A stretch of 40,730 nt of DNA from positions 1 through 40,730 of the forward strand of contig NZ_WHTD01000067.1 in the NCBI RefSeq assembly GCF_009379765.1, in the 5' to 3' direction. Both the position numbers and the translations under genes were made by a program. This document shows, one piece after another, positions 31,489 to 40,730 of the stretch (position 1 is its first letter; the number at the start of each line of letters is the position of its first letter). The stretch is from Actinophytocola sp. (GTDB lineage Bacteria > Actinomycetota > Actinomycetes > Mycobacteriales > Pseudonocardiaceae). The notes beneath the pieces are model-generated. The model did not search any database and was not told the DNA's origin. It saw only the letters and a program-made list of their open reading frames with translations.

Positions 31489-31594
31489 GCGGACTCTTGG
31501 TTGGCCAGATGGGAGTGGGAGCCCTGCTGCGCCAAGAAGATATGTCGGACCACTGGCAGGTTCCGCTGCGGTCCGCCGTAGCTTCGTGCACAGT

Positions 31595-31615
31595 TGTGGA
31601 CAACCCTGTGGATGC
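31595..31615 (+). promoter_or_regulatory. DnaA boxes in the dnaA leader
   Basis: TGTGGACAA (31595-31603) is a perfect DnaA box; TGTGGATGC (31607-31615) is a near match. They lie between the putative dnaA promoter and the gene, suiting autoregulation. The rest of the 501-base rpmH-dnaA gap shows no gene. Confidence 0.65.
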
Positions 31616-31722
31616 AGCCCGCATATCGGGTCGCGACCGGGCTCACCGCCGAGGTGGGCTGGTTCGGGGTGGTCGGAGGGTTGGGCATGACGCATGGCCA
31701 ACGAGGGGAGGGGAGCTCGTAG

Positions 31723-33285
31723 GTGTCCGAGCAGCAAATGAACCTGGGTGTGGTGTGGGAACAGGTCGTGCGGGAGCTGTCCGCCGGCACTCTTTCTCCT
31801 CAACAACGCGCATGGATGCGAGTGACCCGACCGATCGGGTTGCTCGACGGCACCGCGCTCCTGGCCGCACCGAGTGACTTTGCCAAGGACGCGATCGAGC
31901 GAGCTCTCCGCGAGCCGATCACCGACGCGCTCTCCCGGCGACTCGGCCGCGCGATCTCCCTTGCGGTGAAGGTGGATTCGACGACCCCGTCGGTCGCACC
32001 ACCCATACCGGCAGCGGCGCCCGGCACGCCCGCTGCGCCGTCCAATGGGGACACACGGGTCGACGACCTGTCGTCGCGCACCGCGATCCTGCCACCGGCC
32101 AATGAGACCGACGCGGACGGTGACGGAGAAGAGGTGGACGAGGAGAGCGAGGCGCTCGCCACCGTCCACGAGATCTGGCCGACGTTCACCGGGAGCCAAC
32201 CGCCGTCGAGCGGTCAGCCGTTCACCGCTCCGGCGCAGCCGCAGACCTCCAAGACACGACTGAACGAGAAGTACACGTTCGATACGTTCGTCATCGGCGC
32301 TTCCAACCGTTTCGCGCACGCGGCCGCGGTCGCCGTCGCCGAGGCACCGGCCCGCGCGTACAACCCGTTGTTCATCTGGGGTGAGTCCGGGCTCGGCAAG
32401 ACACACCTGCTGCACGCGGTCGGCCACTACGCGCAACGGCTCTTCCCGGGCATGCGCGTGCGGTACGTGTCGACCGAGGAGTTCACCAACGACTTCATCA
32501 ACTCGCTGCGCGACGACCGCAAGGTCGCGTTCCAGCGGCGGTACCGCGACATCGACATCCTGTTGGTGGACGACATCCAGTTCTTGGAGGGCAAGGAAGG
32601 AACCCAGGAGGAGTTCTTCCACACTTTCAACACGCTCCACAACGCCAACAAGCAGATCGTGGTCAGCTCCGACCGGCCGCCGAAGCGGCTGGAGACCCTG
32701 GAGGACCGGCTGCGCACGCGGTTCGAGTGGGGCCTCATCACCGACATCCAGCCGCCCGAGCTCGAGACCCGGATCGCCATCCTCCGCAAGAAGGCCGCAC
32801 AGGACCGGCTGGCCGCGCCGGCCGAGGTGCTGGAGTTCATCGCCGCCCGCATCGAGCACAACATCCGTGAGCTCGAGGGCGCGCTCATCCGGGTCACCGC
32901 GTTCGCTTCCCTTAACCAGCAACCGGTTGACGTGGGCCTCGCCGAGATCGTCTTGCGGGACTTGATCCCTGACTCGCAGGTGCCGGAGATCAGCGCCGCC
33001 ACGATCATGGCCGTGACCGCGGAGTTCTTCAGCGTGTCGCTCGATGATCTTTGTGGCCCAGGGAAAACGAAGGCGCTCGCGCAGGCACGGCAGATCTCGA
33101 TGTACCTGTGCCGCGAGCTGACCGACCTGTCGCTGCCCAAGATCGGGCAGACGTTCGGCGGCCGCGACCACACCACGGTCATGCACGCGGAGAAGAAGAT
33201 CCGCAAGGAGATGGCGGAACGGCGCCGGATCTACGACCAGGTGCAGGAACTCACCTCGCGGATCAAGCAACGCGCCCGCGGCTGA
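31723..33285 (+). CDS. dnaA: Chromosomal replication initiator DnaA
   Basis: A 520-residue initiator. Domain I covers residues 1-90. A long Pro/Ala and acidic domain II follows (to about 185), typical of actinobacteria. The AAA+ domain has Walker A in GESGLGKTHLLHA near residue 220 and Walker B in ILLVDDIQFL near 283. The C-terminal domain IV has the DnaA signature GGRDHTTVMHAEKKI near 480. It binds the DnaA boxes in the following 514-base gap and opens the origin. The GTG has GGGAG 7 bases upstream within a purine-rich run. Confidence 0.98.
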   Translation: MSEQQMNLGVVWEQVVRELSAGTLSPQQRAWMRVTRPIGLLDGTALLAAPSDFAKDAIERALREPITDALSRRLGRAISLAVKVDSTTPSVAPPIPAAAPGTPAAPSNGDTRVDDLSSRTAILPPANETDADGDGEEVDEESEALATVHEIWPTFTGSQPPSSGQPFTAPAQPQTSKTRLNEKYTFDTFVIGASNRFAHAAAVAVAEAPARAYNPLFIWGESGLGKTHLLHAVGHYAQRLFPGMRVRYVSTEEFTNDFINSLRDDRKVAFQRRYRDIDILLVDDIQFLEGKEGTQEEFFHTFNTLHNANKQIVVSSDRPPKRLETLEDRLRTRFEWGLITDIQPPELETRIAILRKKAAQDRLAAPAEVLEFIAARIEHNIRELEGALIRVTAFASLNQQPVDVGLAEIVLRDLIPDSQVPEISAATIMAVTAEFFSVSLDDLCGPGKTKALAQARQISMYLCRELTDLSLPKIGQTFGGRDHTTVMHAEKKIRKEMAERRRIYDQVQELTSRIKQRARG

Positions 33286-33799
33286 CGCCGAACTTCCTTG
33301 TGTGGACACGGTTCTCACACAACCCCTTGCATCACCCGGAAAGGGGATTCATGAGCGTCCCCGACCCTGTGCACGACCTGGGTACAGACGGGCCCAAGTC
33401 TGGGGAGCGTGCTGTGGGCAACTGGGGTCGATGTGTGGACAACTCTGGTGCCCGACCGAACCATCCACCGACGCGTCGAGCTGTCCACCGGTTGGGCACC
33501 CTGTCCATCAACAGCCGGACGCGCCCACCGACGTGCGGGTACGAGAGCTGTCCACACAATCCACAGGACCTACTACTACGACTGTTCTTCTCTCTTCAGT
33601 TCATCAACAAGTACAAGACAGGGGTCGCGAGTCAGCGAGCGACGAACCGACCGCACAGCACCGAAGAGCGCGCCGAGAGCATCGAGCCCCGAGTACCGCC
33701 CCCGGTCGGGAAGCCGTACGGTTGCGGTCTACGTCGTGAGCTTTCTCGGGTTGGTGCCCGCGTGCCCGCGGCACCTTCTCGTGTCTGGAAAGGACAGTC
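33286..33799. other. Chromosomal replication origin oriC
   Basis: The dnaA-dnaN gap is non-coding and rich in DnaA boxes in both orientations: TGTGGACAC (33301), TGTGGGCAA (33413), perfect TGTGGACAA (33434), CTGTCCACC (33481), CTGTCCACA (33548) and CAATCCACA (33557), plus weaker ones near 33461 and 33501. An AT-richer, pyrimidine-rich stretch follows at about 33570-33620. The last 180 bases before dnaN contain no boxes; TACGGT (33717-33722) may be a dnaN -10 element. Confidence 0.93.
33548..33600 (+). promoter_or_regulatory. DnaA-trio-like unwinding element in oriC
   Basis: Two abutting DnaA boxes (33548-33556 and 33557-33565) are followed by GGAC and then by CTA CTA CTA CGA CTG (33570-33584) and TTCTTCTCTCTTC. 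This matches the order DnaA box, GC-rich spacer, repeated CTA trinucleotide, pyrimidine-rich unwinding region described for the Bacillus subtilis origin. Confidence 0.65.
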
Positions 33800-34933
33800 A
33801 TGAAGATCCGCGTCGAGCGCGACGGTCTCGCCGACGCCGTCGCCTGGGTCGCGCGCAGCCTGCCGTCCCGCCCACCGGTGCCGGTACTCGGCGGAATCCT
33901 GTTGGACACCGGCAGCTCCGACGCGCTGACGATCTCCGGGTTCGACTACGAGGTCTCGGCCACGGTCGGCGTCGCGGCCACCGTCGCGGACGGCGGGCGC
34001 ACACTCGTGTCCGGTCGGCTACTCGCTGACATCACGCGATCCCTGCCGGCGCAACCGGTCGAGATCATGGTCGACGGCGCACGCGTGTCGATCGCCTGCG
34101 GGAACGCGAAGTTCAGCCTTCCGACGATGCCGGTCGAGGACTACCCCCAGCTGCCGGCGATGCCGCCGCACGCGGGTGAGCTCGCCGGCGAGGTGTTCGG
34201 CCTCGCGGTGAGCCAGGTCGCGGTCGCCGCCGGGAAGGACGACACGCTGCCGATGCTCACCGGCGTGCGGGTCGAGATCGACGGCGAGAAGCTCACCCTG
34301 GTCGCCACCGACCGGTTCCGCCTCGCGATGCGCGAGTTCACCTGGACGCCGGACGAGAGCCTCGCCCGCTCGGGCGAGATCGCCGTGCTCGTCCCCGCAC
34401 GCACGCTGGCCGACGCGGCCAAGGCACTCGGCACCTCGGGCACCAAGGTCGAGATCGCACTCGCGGCCGGCGAGGGGCTCATCGGTCTGTCCGGCTCGGG
34501 CCGGCGCACCACCAGCCGGCTGCTCGACACGGAGTTCCCCCGCTACCGCCAGCTGCTCCCGTCCGAGCAGACCGCGACCGCGATCATCGACGTGCCCCCG
34601 CTCGTCGAGGCGATCAAGCGCGTGTCGCTCGTCGCCGAGCGCGGCACCCAGGTGCGGCTGGAGTTCGGCGAGTCGGGGCTGCGCCTGTCCGCCGGTGGCG
34701 ACGACGAGGGCAGCGCCGAGGAGGAGCTCGCGGTCGAGTACACCGGCAACCCCGTCACGATCGCGTTCAACCCGGCGTTCCTGCAGGAGGGTCTCGGTGC
34801 GCTGCACGCCGACCGGGCCGAGCTGTCGTTCACGACCCCGAGCCGTCCGGCGCTGATCAAGCCCGTCGGCGAGGATGGCAACGTGGTGCCGGGATACCTG
34901 CACCTGTTGATGCCGGTGCGGCTGCCCGGCTGA
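33800..34933 (+). CDS. dnaN: DNA polymerase III sliding clamp (beta subunit)
   Basis: A 377-residue beta clamp that holds the replicative polymerase on DNA. It begins MKIRVERDGLADAVAWVARSL and ends in the conserved YLHLLMPVRL. Internal marks include KDDTLPMLTGVRVEIDGEKL followed by TLVATDRFRLA. The ATG is preceded by GGAAAGGAC at suitable spacing. gnd begins 13 bases downstream. Confidence 0.97.
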   Translation: MKIRVERDGLADAVAWVARSLPSRPPVPVLGGILLDTGSSDALTISGFDYEVSATVGVAATVADGGRTLVSGRLLADITRSLPAQPVEIMVDGARVSIACGNAKFSLPTMPVEDYPQLPAMPPHAGELAGEVFGLAVSQVAVAAGKDDTLPMLTGVRVEIDGEKLTLVATDRFRLAMREFTWTPDESLARSGEIAVLVPARTLADAAKALGTSGTKVEIALAAGEGLIGLSGSGRRTTSRLLDTEFPRYRQLLPSEQTATAIIDVPPLVEAIKRVSLVAERGTQVRLEFGESGLRLSAGGDDEGSAEEELAVEYTGNPVTIAFNPAFLQEGLGALHADRAELSFTTPSRPALIKPVGEDGNVVPGYLHLLMPVRLPG

Positions 34934-34946
34934 TCGGAGGACGTCA

Positions 34947-35873
34947 GTGCCTAGCAAGGTCCAGCTCGGTCTCGTCGGTCTCGGCAAGATGGGCTTCAAC
35001 ATGCGCGACCGGGTGCGCGCGGCCGGCCACGACGTCGTGGGCTACGACCGCAACCCGGACGTCACCGACTCGACGTCGCTCGCCGACATGGTCGCCAAGC
35101 TCGAGGTGCCGCGGACCGTCTGGGTCATGGTCCCCTCGGGCGGCCCGACCCGGCAGACCATCGCCGAGCTCGCCGACCTGTTGGCCGAGGGCGACCTCGT
35201 GATCGACGGCGGCAACTCGCGGTTCACCGACGACCAGATCAACTCCGAGCTGCTGGCCGGCAAGGGGATCGGCTACCTCGACTGCGGGGTGTCCGGTGGC
35301 GTGTGGGGCAAGGAGAACGGCTACGCGCTGATGGTCGGCGGCTCGGCCGAGAACGTCGAGCGGGCGATGCCGGTCTTCGACGCGCTGCGTCCGGACGGCC
35401 CGCGCGAGGAGGGTTTCGCGCACGCCGGCCCGGCCGGTGCCGGGCACTACGCGAAGATGATCCACAACGGCATCGAGTACGGGCTGATGCAGGCCTACGC
35501 GGAGGGCTTCGAGCTGCTCGAGGCGGCGAAGGTCATCGAGGACGTGCCCTCGGTGATCAAGGCGTGGCAGCGGGGCACGGTCGTCCGCTCGTGGCTGCTC
35601 GACCTGCTGGTCCGCGCGCTCGACTCCGACCCCGAGCTCGACGACCTGCGTGGCTACGTCGAGGACTCCGGCGAGGGCCGGTGGACCGTCGAGGAGGCGA
35701 TCAACCTCGCGGTGCCGGCGCCGGTGATCTCGGCCGCGTTGTTCTCGAGGTTCCGCTCCCGGCAGGAGGACTCACCGGCGATGCGTGCGGTCGCGTCGCT
35801 ACGCAACCAGTTCGGCGGGCATGCGGTGCACCAGGCCGGGCCGACGTCGGGCGCGGGCTCCACCCAAGGTTGA
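34947..35873 (+). CDS. gnd: 6-phosphogluconate dehydrogenase (short, decarboxylating)
   Basis: A 308-residue enzyme of the short 6-phosphogluconate dehydrogenase class (GntZ/YqeC type, about 300 residues, versus about 470 for the long form). It converts 6-phosphogluconate to ribulose 5-phosphate and CO2. The nucleotide fold GLVGLGKMGFNMRDRVR is at the N-terminus; DGGNSRFTDDQ, CGVSGGVWGKENGYALMVGG and the catalytic HYAKMIHNGIEYGLMQAYAE are all present. Position 32-34 after the fold reads YDRNPD, with an Arg that could favour NADP+. GGAGG (34936-34940) precedes the GTG by 6 bases. recF starts one base after its stop, a typical actinobacterial dnaN-gnd-recF order. Confidence 0.95.
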   Translation: MPSKVQLGLVGLGKMGFNMRDRVRAAGHDVVGYDRNPDVTDSTSLADMVAKLEVPRTVWVMVPSGGPTRQTIAELADLLAEGDLVIDGGNSRFTDDQINSELLAGKGIGYLDCGVSGGVWGKENGYALMVGGSAENVERAMPVFDALRPDGPREEGFAHAGPAGAGHYAKMIHNGIEYGLMQAYAEGFELLEAAKVIEDVPSVIKAWQRGTVVRSWLLDLLVRALDSDPELDDLRGYVEDSGEGRWTVEEAINLAVPAPVISAALFSRFRSRQEDSPAMRAVASLRNQFGGHAVHQAGPTSGAGSTQG

Positions 35874-35874
35874 C

Positions 35875-37038
35875 GTGTACGTCCGGCACTTGCAGGTCAG
35901 CGACTTCAGGTCCTGGGAGCACGCGGACCTGGAGCTGGCACCCGGTGCGAATGTCCTCATTGGACAGAACGGTCAGGGCAAGACCAACCTGATCGAGGCG
36001 ATCGGCTACTCGGCGACACTCGGCTCGCACCGGGTCGCGGTGGATCTTCCGCTGATCCGGCACGGATGCTCGCGCGCGATCGTGCGCACCGCGGTGGTCA
36101 ACGAAGGTCGTGAGCTGACGATCGAGCTGGAGATCACCGCGGGAAAGGCGAACCGGGCGAGGGTGAACCGCGCGCCGATGCAGAAGACCCGCGACGTGCT
36201 GGGGATCCTGCGCACCGTGTTGTTCGCGCCGGAGGACCTCGCCTTGGTGCGGGGCGACCCGAGCGAGCGGCGCCGCTTCCTGGACGACCTGCTGGTACTG
36301 CGCGCGCCCCGGTACGCGGGGGTGCGCGCGGACTACGAGCGGGTCCTGCGCCAGCGCAACGCGTTGCTCAAGTCGTCGGGCCACGCGCGGCGCGCCGGCT
36401 CGAAGGGTGACATCGCGACGCTCGACGTGTGGGACGGGCACCTCGCCCGGCACGGCGCGGAGCTCCTCGCCGGCCGGCTGGACCTGGTCGCCGACATGGC
36501 CGACCACGTCACCGCCGCCTACGCCGGGGTCGCGCCGGAGTCGCGGCCGGCGTGGATCAGGTACCGGTCCGGCATCGCCGAGTCGTTCCCGGCGGGGTAC
36601 GGCACGCCCGGCACGCGCGCGGATATGGAGGTGTTGACCGACGCGCTCCTCGCCGCGATGGTCGCCGCCCGCGACGCCGAGCTCGACCGGGGGGTGAGCC
36701 TGGTCGGCCCGCACCGCGACGAGCTCGAGCTGACCCTGGCCGACGTCGCGGCGAAGGGGTACGCGAGCCACGGCGAGTCGTGGTCGTTCGCGCTCGCCCT
36801 GCGACTCGCCTCCTACGAGCTGCTCCGTGCCGACGGCACCGAGCCGGTGCTCGTGCTCGACGACGTGTTCGCCGAGCTCGACCGGCACCGGCGGCAGCGA
36901 CTCGCCGAGGTGGCGGTGAACGCCGAACAAGTCCTGGTTACCGCCGCGGTGGAGGAGGATGTCCCGGACGAGCTCGACGGGTCTCGTTACGTTGTGTCCA
37001 ACGGGGAGGTGGCGCGTGCCGGACCGGTCGCCCGATGA
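35875..37038 (+). CDS. recF: DNA replication and repair protein RecF
   Basis: A 387-residue SMC-like ATPase that loads RecA at gaps with RecO and RecR. Walker A is GQNGQGKTNLIEAIGY near residue 31. The signature region contains GDPSERRRFLDDLLV, and the Walker B/D-loop is in PVLVLDDVFAELDRHRRQRL. The N-terminus VRHLQVSDFRSWEHADLEL is typical. The GTG start lies one base after gnd, implying coupling. The last 23 bases overlap dciA. Confidence 0.96.
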   Translation: MYVRHLQVSDFRSWEHADLELAPGANVLIGQNGQGKTNLIEAIGYSATLGSHRVAVDLPLIRHGCSRAIVRTAVVNEGRELTIELEITAGKANRARVNRAPMQKTRDVLGILRTVLFAPEDLALVRGDPSERRRFLDDLLVLRAPRYAGVRADYERVLRQRNALLKSSGHARRAGSKGDIATLDVWDGHLARHGAELLAGRLDLVADMADHVTAAYAGVAPESRPAWIRYRSGIAESFPAGYGTPGTRADMEVLTDALLAAMVAARDAELDRGVSLVGPHRDELELTLADVAAKGYASHGESWSFALALRLASYELLRADGTEPVLVLDDVFAELDRHRRQRLAEVAVNAEQVLVTAAVEEDVPDELDGSRYVVSNGEVARAGPVAR

Positions 37039-37735
37039 TCACCAACAAGTCACCAACAGTGATGTGAAACGTCACACATCTGGGGACAAACCTGTGGATA
37101 GTGTGGATAACGCTGTCACTTTGCGCCCGTCGAACCCCCGTGGCCAGGCGGATCCAGCCGCCCTGAACACCCAAAAGGGTGTTGATGATGATCACGCCGC
37201 AAGTTCCACCACAGAGGGTGACTATCCACAGCTACGTGGATCGGATCTGGCCCGGGCGGCGCTGCGTGCCGCCAGGGAGGTGTCCGGTGGGCCGGATACG
37301 AAAAAGAACAAGCAGGTCAAGCGTGGTTTTGTGGCCGGGTCACGGCGCAGGCGGCGCTGGTCGGGCGCCGGGCCGGACGCCCGCGATCCACAGCCCCTCG
37401 GCCGGCTCGCCGCCCGGATCGCCGCCGACCGTGGATGGAACGGCCAGCTCACGACCGGCCAGCTGTTCGGCCGGTGGGGCGCGATCGTCGGGGAGGACGT
37501 GGCCGAGCACGCGCAGCCGGTGTCCCTGTGTGACGGCGAGCTGACCATCCAGGCGGAGTCGACCGCGTGGGCCACCCAGCTGCGGCTCCTCCAACGCCAA
37601 CTGCTCGCCAAGATCGCCGCCGGGGTGGGCAACGGCGTGGTCAAGCGGCTGAAGGTGCACGGTCCGTCCACGCCGAGCTGGCGTTATGGGTATCGGCACG
37701 TGCGCGGACGGGGGCCCCGGGACACCTACGGGTGA
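37016..37735 (+). CDS. dciA: DciA (DUF721) replicative helicase loader/operator
   Basis: A 239-residue DUF721 protein. The conserved domain spans about residues 120-215, with LAARIAADRGWNGQLTTGQL, then WGAIVGEDVAEHAQPVSLCD and QAESTAWATQLRLLQRQLLA. DciA interacts with the DnaB helicase in mycobacteria (Rv0004) and replaces DnaC/DnaI-type loaders. The first 85 residues are polar and probably disordered; their coding DNA includes DnaA boxes. GTG 37016 follows GGGGAGG (37003-37009) by 6 bases and overlaps recF. Confidence 0.92.
   Translation: MPDRSPDDHQQVTNSDVKRHTSGDKPVDSVDNAVTLRPSNPRGQADPAALNTQKGVDDDHAASSTTEGDYPQLRGSDLARAALRAAREVSGGPDTKKNKQVKRGFVAGSRRRRRWSGAGPDARDPQPLGRLAARIAADRGWNGQLTTGQLFGRWGAIVGEDVAEHAQPVSLCDGELTIQAESTAWATQLRLLQRQLLAKIAAGVGNGVVKRLKVHGPSTPSWRYGYRHVRGRGPRDTYG
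37093..37230 (+). promoter_or_regulatory. DnaA boxes within the dciA 5' coding region
   Basis: TGTGGATAG (37093-37101) and the perfect TGTGGATAA (37102-37110) abut in direct orientation; CTATCCACA (37222-37230) lies inverted 112 bases on. All lie in the part coding for the disordered DciA N-terminus. Confidence 0.55.
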
Positions 37736-37838
37736 ACCGGCGGCCGGAAGCTGTCAGATCCGCTCCGGAGACTACCCTCAGGCGTCCAGCCACGTGCCTC
37801 ATTCCGCCAGCGCGTCTGTGACGGAGCTAGGGGTGTCC

Positions 37839-37872
37839 TTGACCCGCTTCTGCACGACCGCACCAGTACAAT
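37839..37872 (+). promoter_or_regulatory. gyrB promoter candidate
   Basis: TACAAT (37867-37872) is a strong -10 box. TTGACC (37839-37844) resembles a -35 box, but the 22-base spacing is too long, so the -35 assignment is doubtful. It lies in the 241-base dciA-gyrB gap, about 105 bases before gyrB, which otherwise shows no gene. Confidence 0.45.
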
Positions 37873-37976
37873 TGATGTAGCGAGTCGGGATAGTCGAGAC
37901 GCCCCGGTCGCGAACCGGCAGGAACCGGCCAGCACGCCCGACCAACGCACCGTCCTGACGAGGAGACACCACGCCC

Positions 37977-39947
37977 GTGGCAGCCACCAACAATCATGAA
38001 TACAACGCGGCCTCCATCACGGTCCTTGAAGGGCTCGAGGCCGTCCGCAAGCGGCCCGGCATGTACATCGGCTCCACCGGTGAGCGCGGTCTGCACCACC
38101 TCATCTGGGAGGTCGTGGACAACGCGGTCGACGAGTCGATGGCCGGCTACGCGACGCGGGTCGAGGTCACCCTCCTCGCCGACGGCGGCGTCCGGGTGGT
38201 CGACGACGGCCGGGGCATCCCGGTGGAGCTGCATCCGGTGCACAAGAAACCGACCCTGGAGATCGTGCTCACCCAGCTGCACGCGGGTGGCAAGTTCGAC
38301 AGCGAGTCCTACGCGGTGTCCGGCGGTCTGCACGGCGTCGGCGTCTCCGTCGTCAACGCGCTGTCGACCGGACTGGACGTGGAGGTGTACCGCAACGGCC
38401 GGGAGTGGACCCAGCACTACGAGCGGTCCGAGCCGGGTGAGCTGATCGAGGTCGGCGACACCGACCGCACCGGCACCTCGGTCACGTTCTGGGCGGACTG
38501 TGGCATCTTCGAGACCACCACCTACAACGCCGAGACCGTCGCCCGCCGGCTGCAGGAGATGGCGTTCCTCAACAAGGGCCTCACCATCGTGCTCCGCGAC
38601 GAGCGGGTGTCCGACGAGGACACGGCGGCCGACGCCGAGGGCAAGACGGCCCGGGTCAAGGAGCGCACCTACCACTACCCGGGTGGGCTCGAGGACTTCG
38701 TCACGCACATCAACCACACGCGCGAGGCGATCCACAACAACGTGATCTCCTTCGAGGCCAAGGGTGACGGGCTCGAGGTCGAGGTCGCGATGCAGTGGAA
38801 CACCGGCTACAGCGAGTCGGTCTACACCTTCGCCAACACGATCAACACCGCCGAGGGCGGCACCCACGAGGAGGGCTTCCGCGCCGCGCTGACCCGAGTG
38901 GTCAACGTGTACGCGCGGGAGAAGAAGCTGCTGAAGGAGAAGGACACCAACCTCACCGGCGACGACGTGCGCGAGGGCCTCGCGGCCATCATCTCGATCA
39001 AGCTGGCGGAGCCCCAGTTCGAGGGCCAGACCAAGCAGAAGCTCGGCAACACCGAGGCGAAGACCTTCGTGCAGACCACGTGCAACGAGTGGCTGGCCGA
39101 CTGGTTCGAGCGCAACCCTTCCGACGCGCGCACGATCGTCACGAAGTCGGTCTCCTCCGCCCAGGCGCGCATGGCCGCCCGCAAGGCCAAGGAGCTCGTG
39201 CGCCGCAAGGGGGCGCTCGACATCGGCGGGTTGCCCGGCAAGCTCAAGGACTGCCGGTCGACCAACCCTGAGGAGTGCGAGCTCTACATCGTCGAGGGCG
39301 ACTCCGCGGGCGGCTCGGCCAAGGAGGGCCGGGAGTCGATGTTCCAGGCCATCCTCCCGATCCGCGGCAAGATCATCAACGTGGAGAAGGCGCGCATCGA
39401 CCGGGTGCTCAAGAACACCGAGGTGCAGAGCCTGATCACCGCGCTGGGCACGGGCATCCAGGAGGACTTCGACCTCTCGAAGCTGCGGTACCACAAGATC
39501 GTGCTGATGGCCGACGCCGACGTGGACGGCCAGCACATCCGGACCTTGTTGCTCACGCTGCTGTTCCGCTTCATGCGCCCACTCGTCGAGGCCGGGCACG
39601 TGTACCTCGCGCAGCCGCCGCTGTACAAGATCAAGTGGCAGCGCACCGAACCGGAGTTCGCCTACTCCGACCGCGAGCGCGACGGCTTGATGGCGGCGGG
39701 GCTCGAAGCGGGCAAGAAGATCAACCGCGACGACGGCATCCAGCGGTACAAGGGTCTCGGTGAGATGAACGCCGACGAGCTGTGGGAGACCACGATGGAC
39801 CCGGCGCACCGGCTGCTGCTCCAGGTGACCCTGGACGACGCCGCCACCGCCGACGAGCTGTTCAGTGTGCTGATGGGCGAGGACGTCGAGGCCCGGCGCT
39901 CGTTCATCACCCGCAACGCCAAGGACGTCCGATTCCTCGACGTGTGA
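37977..39947 (+). CDS. gyrB: DNA gyrase subunit B
   Basis: A 656-residue ATPase subunit of gyrase, which introduces negative supercoils. The GHKL ATPase region shows VRKRPGMYIGSTGERGLHHL, DDGRGIPVE and GGLHGVGVSVVNALS. The TOPRIM region has ELYIVEGDSAGGSAKEGRE, then PIRGKIINVEKAR and the metal-binding MADADVDGQHI. QRYKGLGEMNADELWETTMD near the end is the GyrB signature. No intein is present. GAGGAG lies 11-12 bases before the GTG. gyrA follows after 37 bases. Confidence 0.98.
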   Translation: MAATNNHEYNAASITVLEGLEAVRKRPGMYIGSTGERGLHHLIWEVVDNAVDESMAGYATRVEVTLLADGGVRVVDDGRGIPVELHPVHKKPTLEIVLTQLHAGGKFDSESYAVSGGLHGVGVSVVNALSTGLDVEVYRNGREWTQHYERSEPGELIEVGDTDRTGTSVTFWADCGIFETTTYNAETVARRLQEMAFLNKGLTIVLRDERVSDEDTAADAEGKTARVKERTYHYPGGLEDFVTHINHTREAIHNNVISFEAKGDGLEVEVAMQWNTGYSESVYTFANTINTAEGGTHEEGFRAALTRVVNVYAREKKLLKEKDTNLTGDDVREGLAAIISIKLAEPQFEGQTKQKLGNTEAKTFVQTTCNEWLADWFERNPSDARTIVTKSVSSAQARMAARKAKELVRRKGALDIGGLPGKLKDCRSTNPEECELYIVEGDSAGGSAKEGRESMFQAILPIRGKIINVEKARIDRVLKNTEVQSLITALGTGIQEDFDLSKLRYHKIVLMADADVDGQHIRTLLLTLLFRFMRPLVEAGHVYLAQPPLYKIKWQRTEPEFAYSDRERDGLMAAGLEAGKKINRDDGIQRYKGLGEMNADELWETTMDPAHRLLLQVTLDDAATADELFSVLMGEDVEARRSFITRNAKDVRFLDV

Positions 39948-39984
39948 TTCGAGGAACGGGTCGAAGGAAAAGGAACCAGAGTTC

Positions 39985-40730
<746 letters not shown>

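Noticed and set aside
31435..33318. Long minus-strand frame opposite dnaA
   Set aside because: Antisense shadow of dnaA; no domain and no ribosome binding site.
37061..37080. Additional parS site (GTGAAACG near 37065)
   Set aside because: Only one half matches; the palindrome is missing.

Overview
This is a GC-rich actinobacterial chromosome segment centred on the replication origin. Gene order matches the conserved mycobacterial/Pseudonocardiaceae origin block: tRNA nucleotidyltransferase, Nudix, a secreted-membrane protein, murJ, sigM, anti-sigma, trxB, trxA, cwlM, parB, parA, rsmG, jag, yidC, yidD, rnpA, rpmH, dnaA, oriC, dnaN, gnd, recF, dciA, gyrB, gyrA. Most start codons are GTG. The codon use, the dnaN-gnd-recF order, and the separation of MurJ from its pseudokinase partner suggest a filamentous actinomycete of the Pseudonocardiaceae type. 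That assignment is inference from gene order and style.

Layout. Bases 1-3890 (+) hold the end of serS, a leaderless DUF1707 gene, and the tdh-kbl pair for threonine to glycine. Leftward from 7237 runs leuS, preceded by a 12-codon leaderless leader peptide with three consecutive Leu codons and an intrinsic terminator. Bases 7637-10222 carry an SdpI-like membrane protein, YqgE/AlgH and an MFS permease, with two convergent overlapping gene ends. Bases 10179-12340 are a divergent tRNA nucleotidyltransferase and Nudix pair. Bases 12347-17842 encode envelope biogenesis genes: a large secreted-membrane protein, the lipid II flippase MurJ, and a separate membrane pseudokinase. Bases 17919-20858 are sigM, anti-sigma, trxB and trxA. 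Bases 21077-25485 hold cwlM, a GNAT, a PLP aminotransferase and a D-Ala-D-Ala ligase-like gene. The last two are additions to the core block as I remember it from Mycobacterium tuberculosis.

Bases 25540-31221 (all leftward) hold parB, parA, rsmG, jag, yidC, yidD, rnpA and rpmH, with two perfect parS sites flanking rsmG. Bases 31723-40730 (all rightward) hold dnaA, the 514-bp origin with DnaA boxes and a DnaA-trio-like stretch, dnaN, gnd, recF, dciA, gyrB and the start of gyrA. Transcription diverges from the rpmH/dnaA gap.

The genes work together in chromosome replication and segregation (dnaA, dnaN, recF, dciA, gyrBA, parAB), membrane protein insertion and RNA processing (yidC, yidD, jag, rnpA), peptidoglycan precursor handling (murJ, pseudokinase, cwlM, Ddl-like), and redox control (sigM to trxA). 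No tRNA, rRNA, CRISPR array, prophage or insertion sequence was recognised. The most interesting items are the leuS attenuator, an extra DnaA-box cluster that forms a 13-bp hairpin between cwlM and the GNAT gene, a CwlM that keeps all expected amidase residues, an SdpI-like protein ending in a Cys cluster, tandem palindromes after leuS, and a DnaA-trio-like element in oriC.
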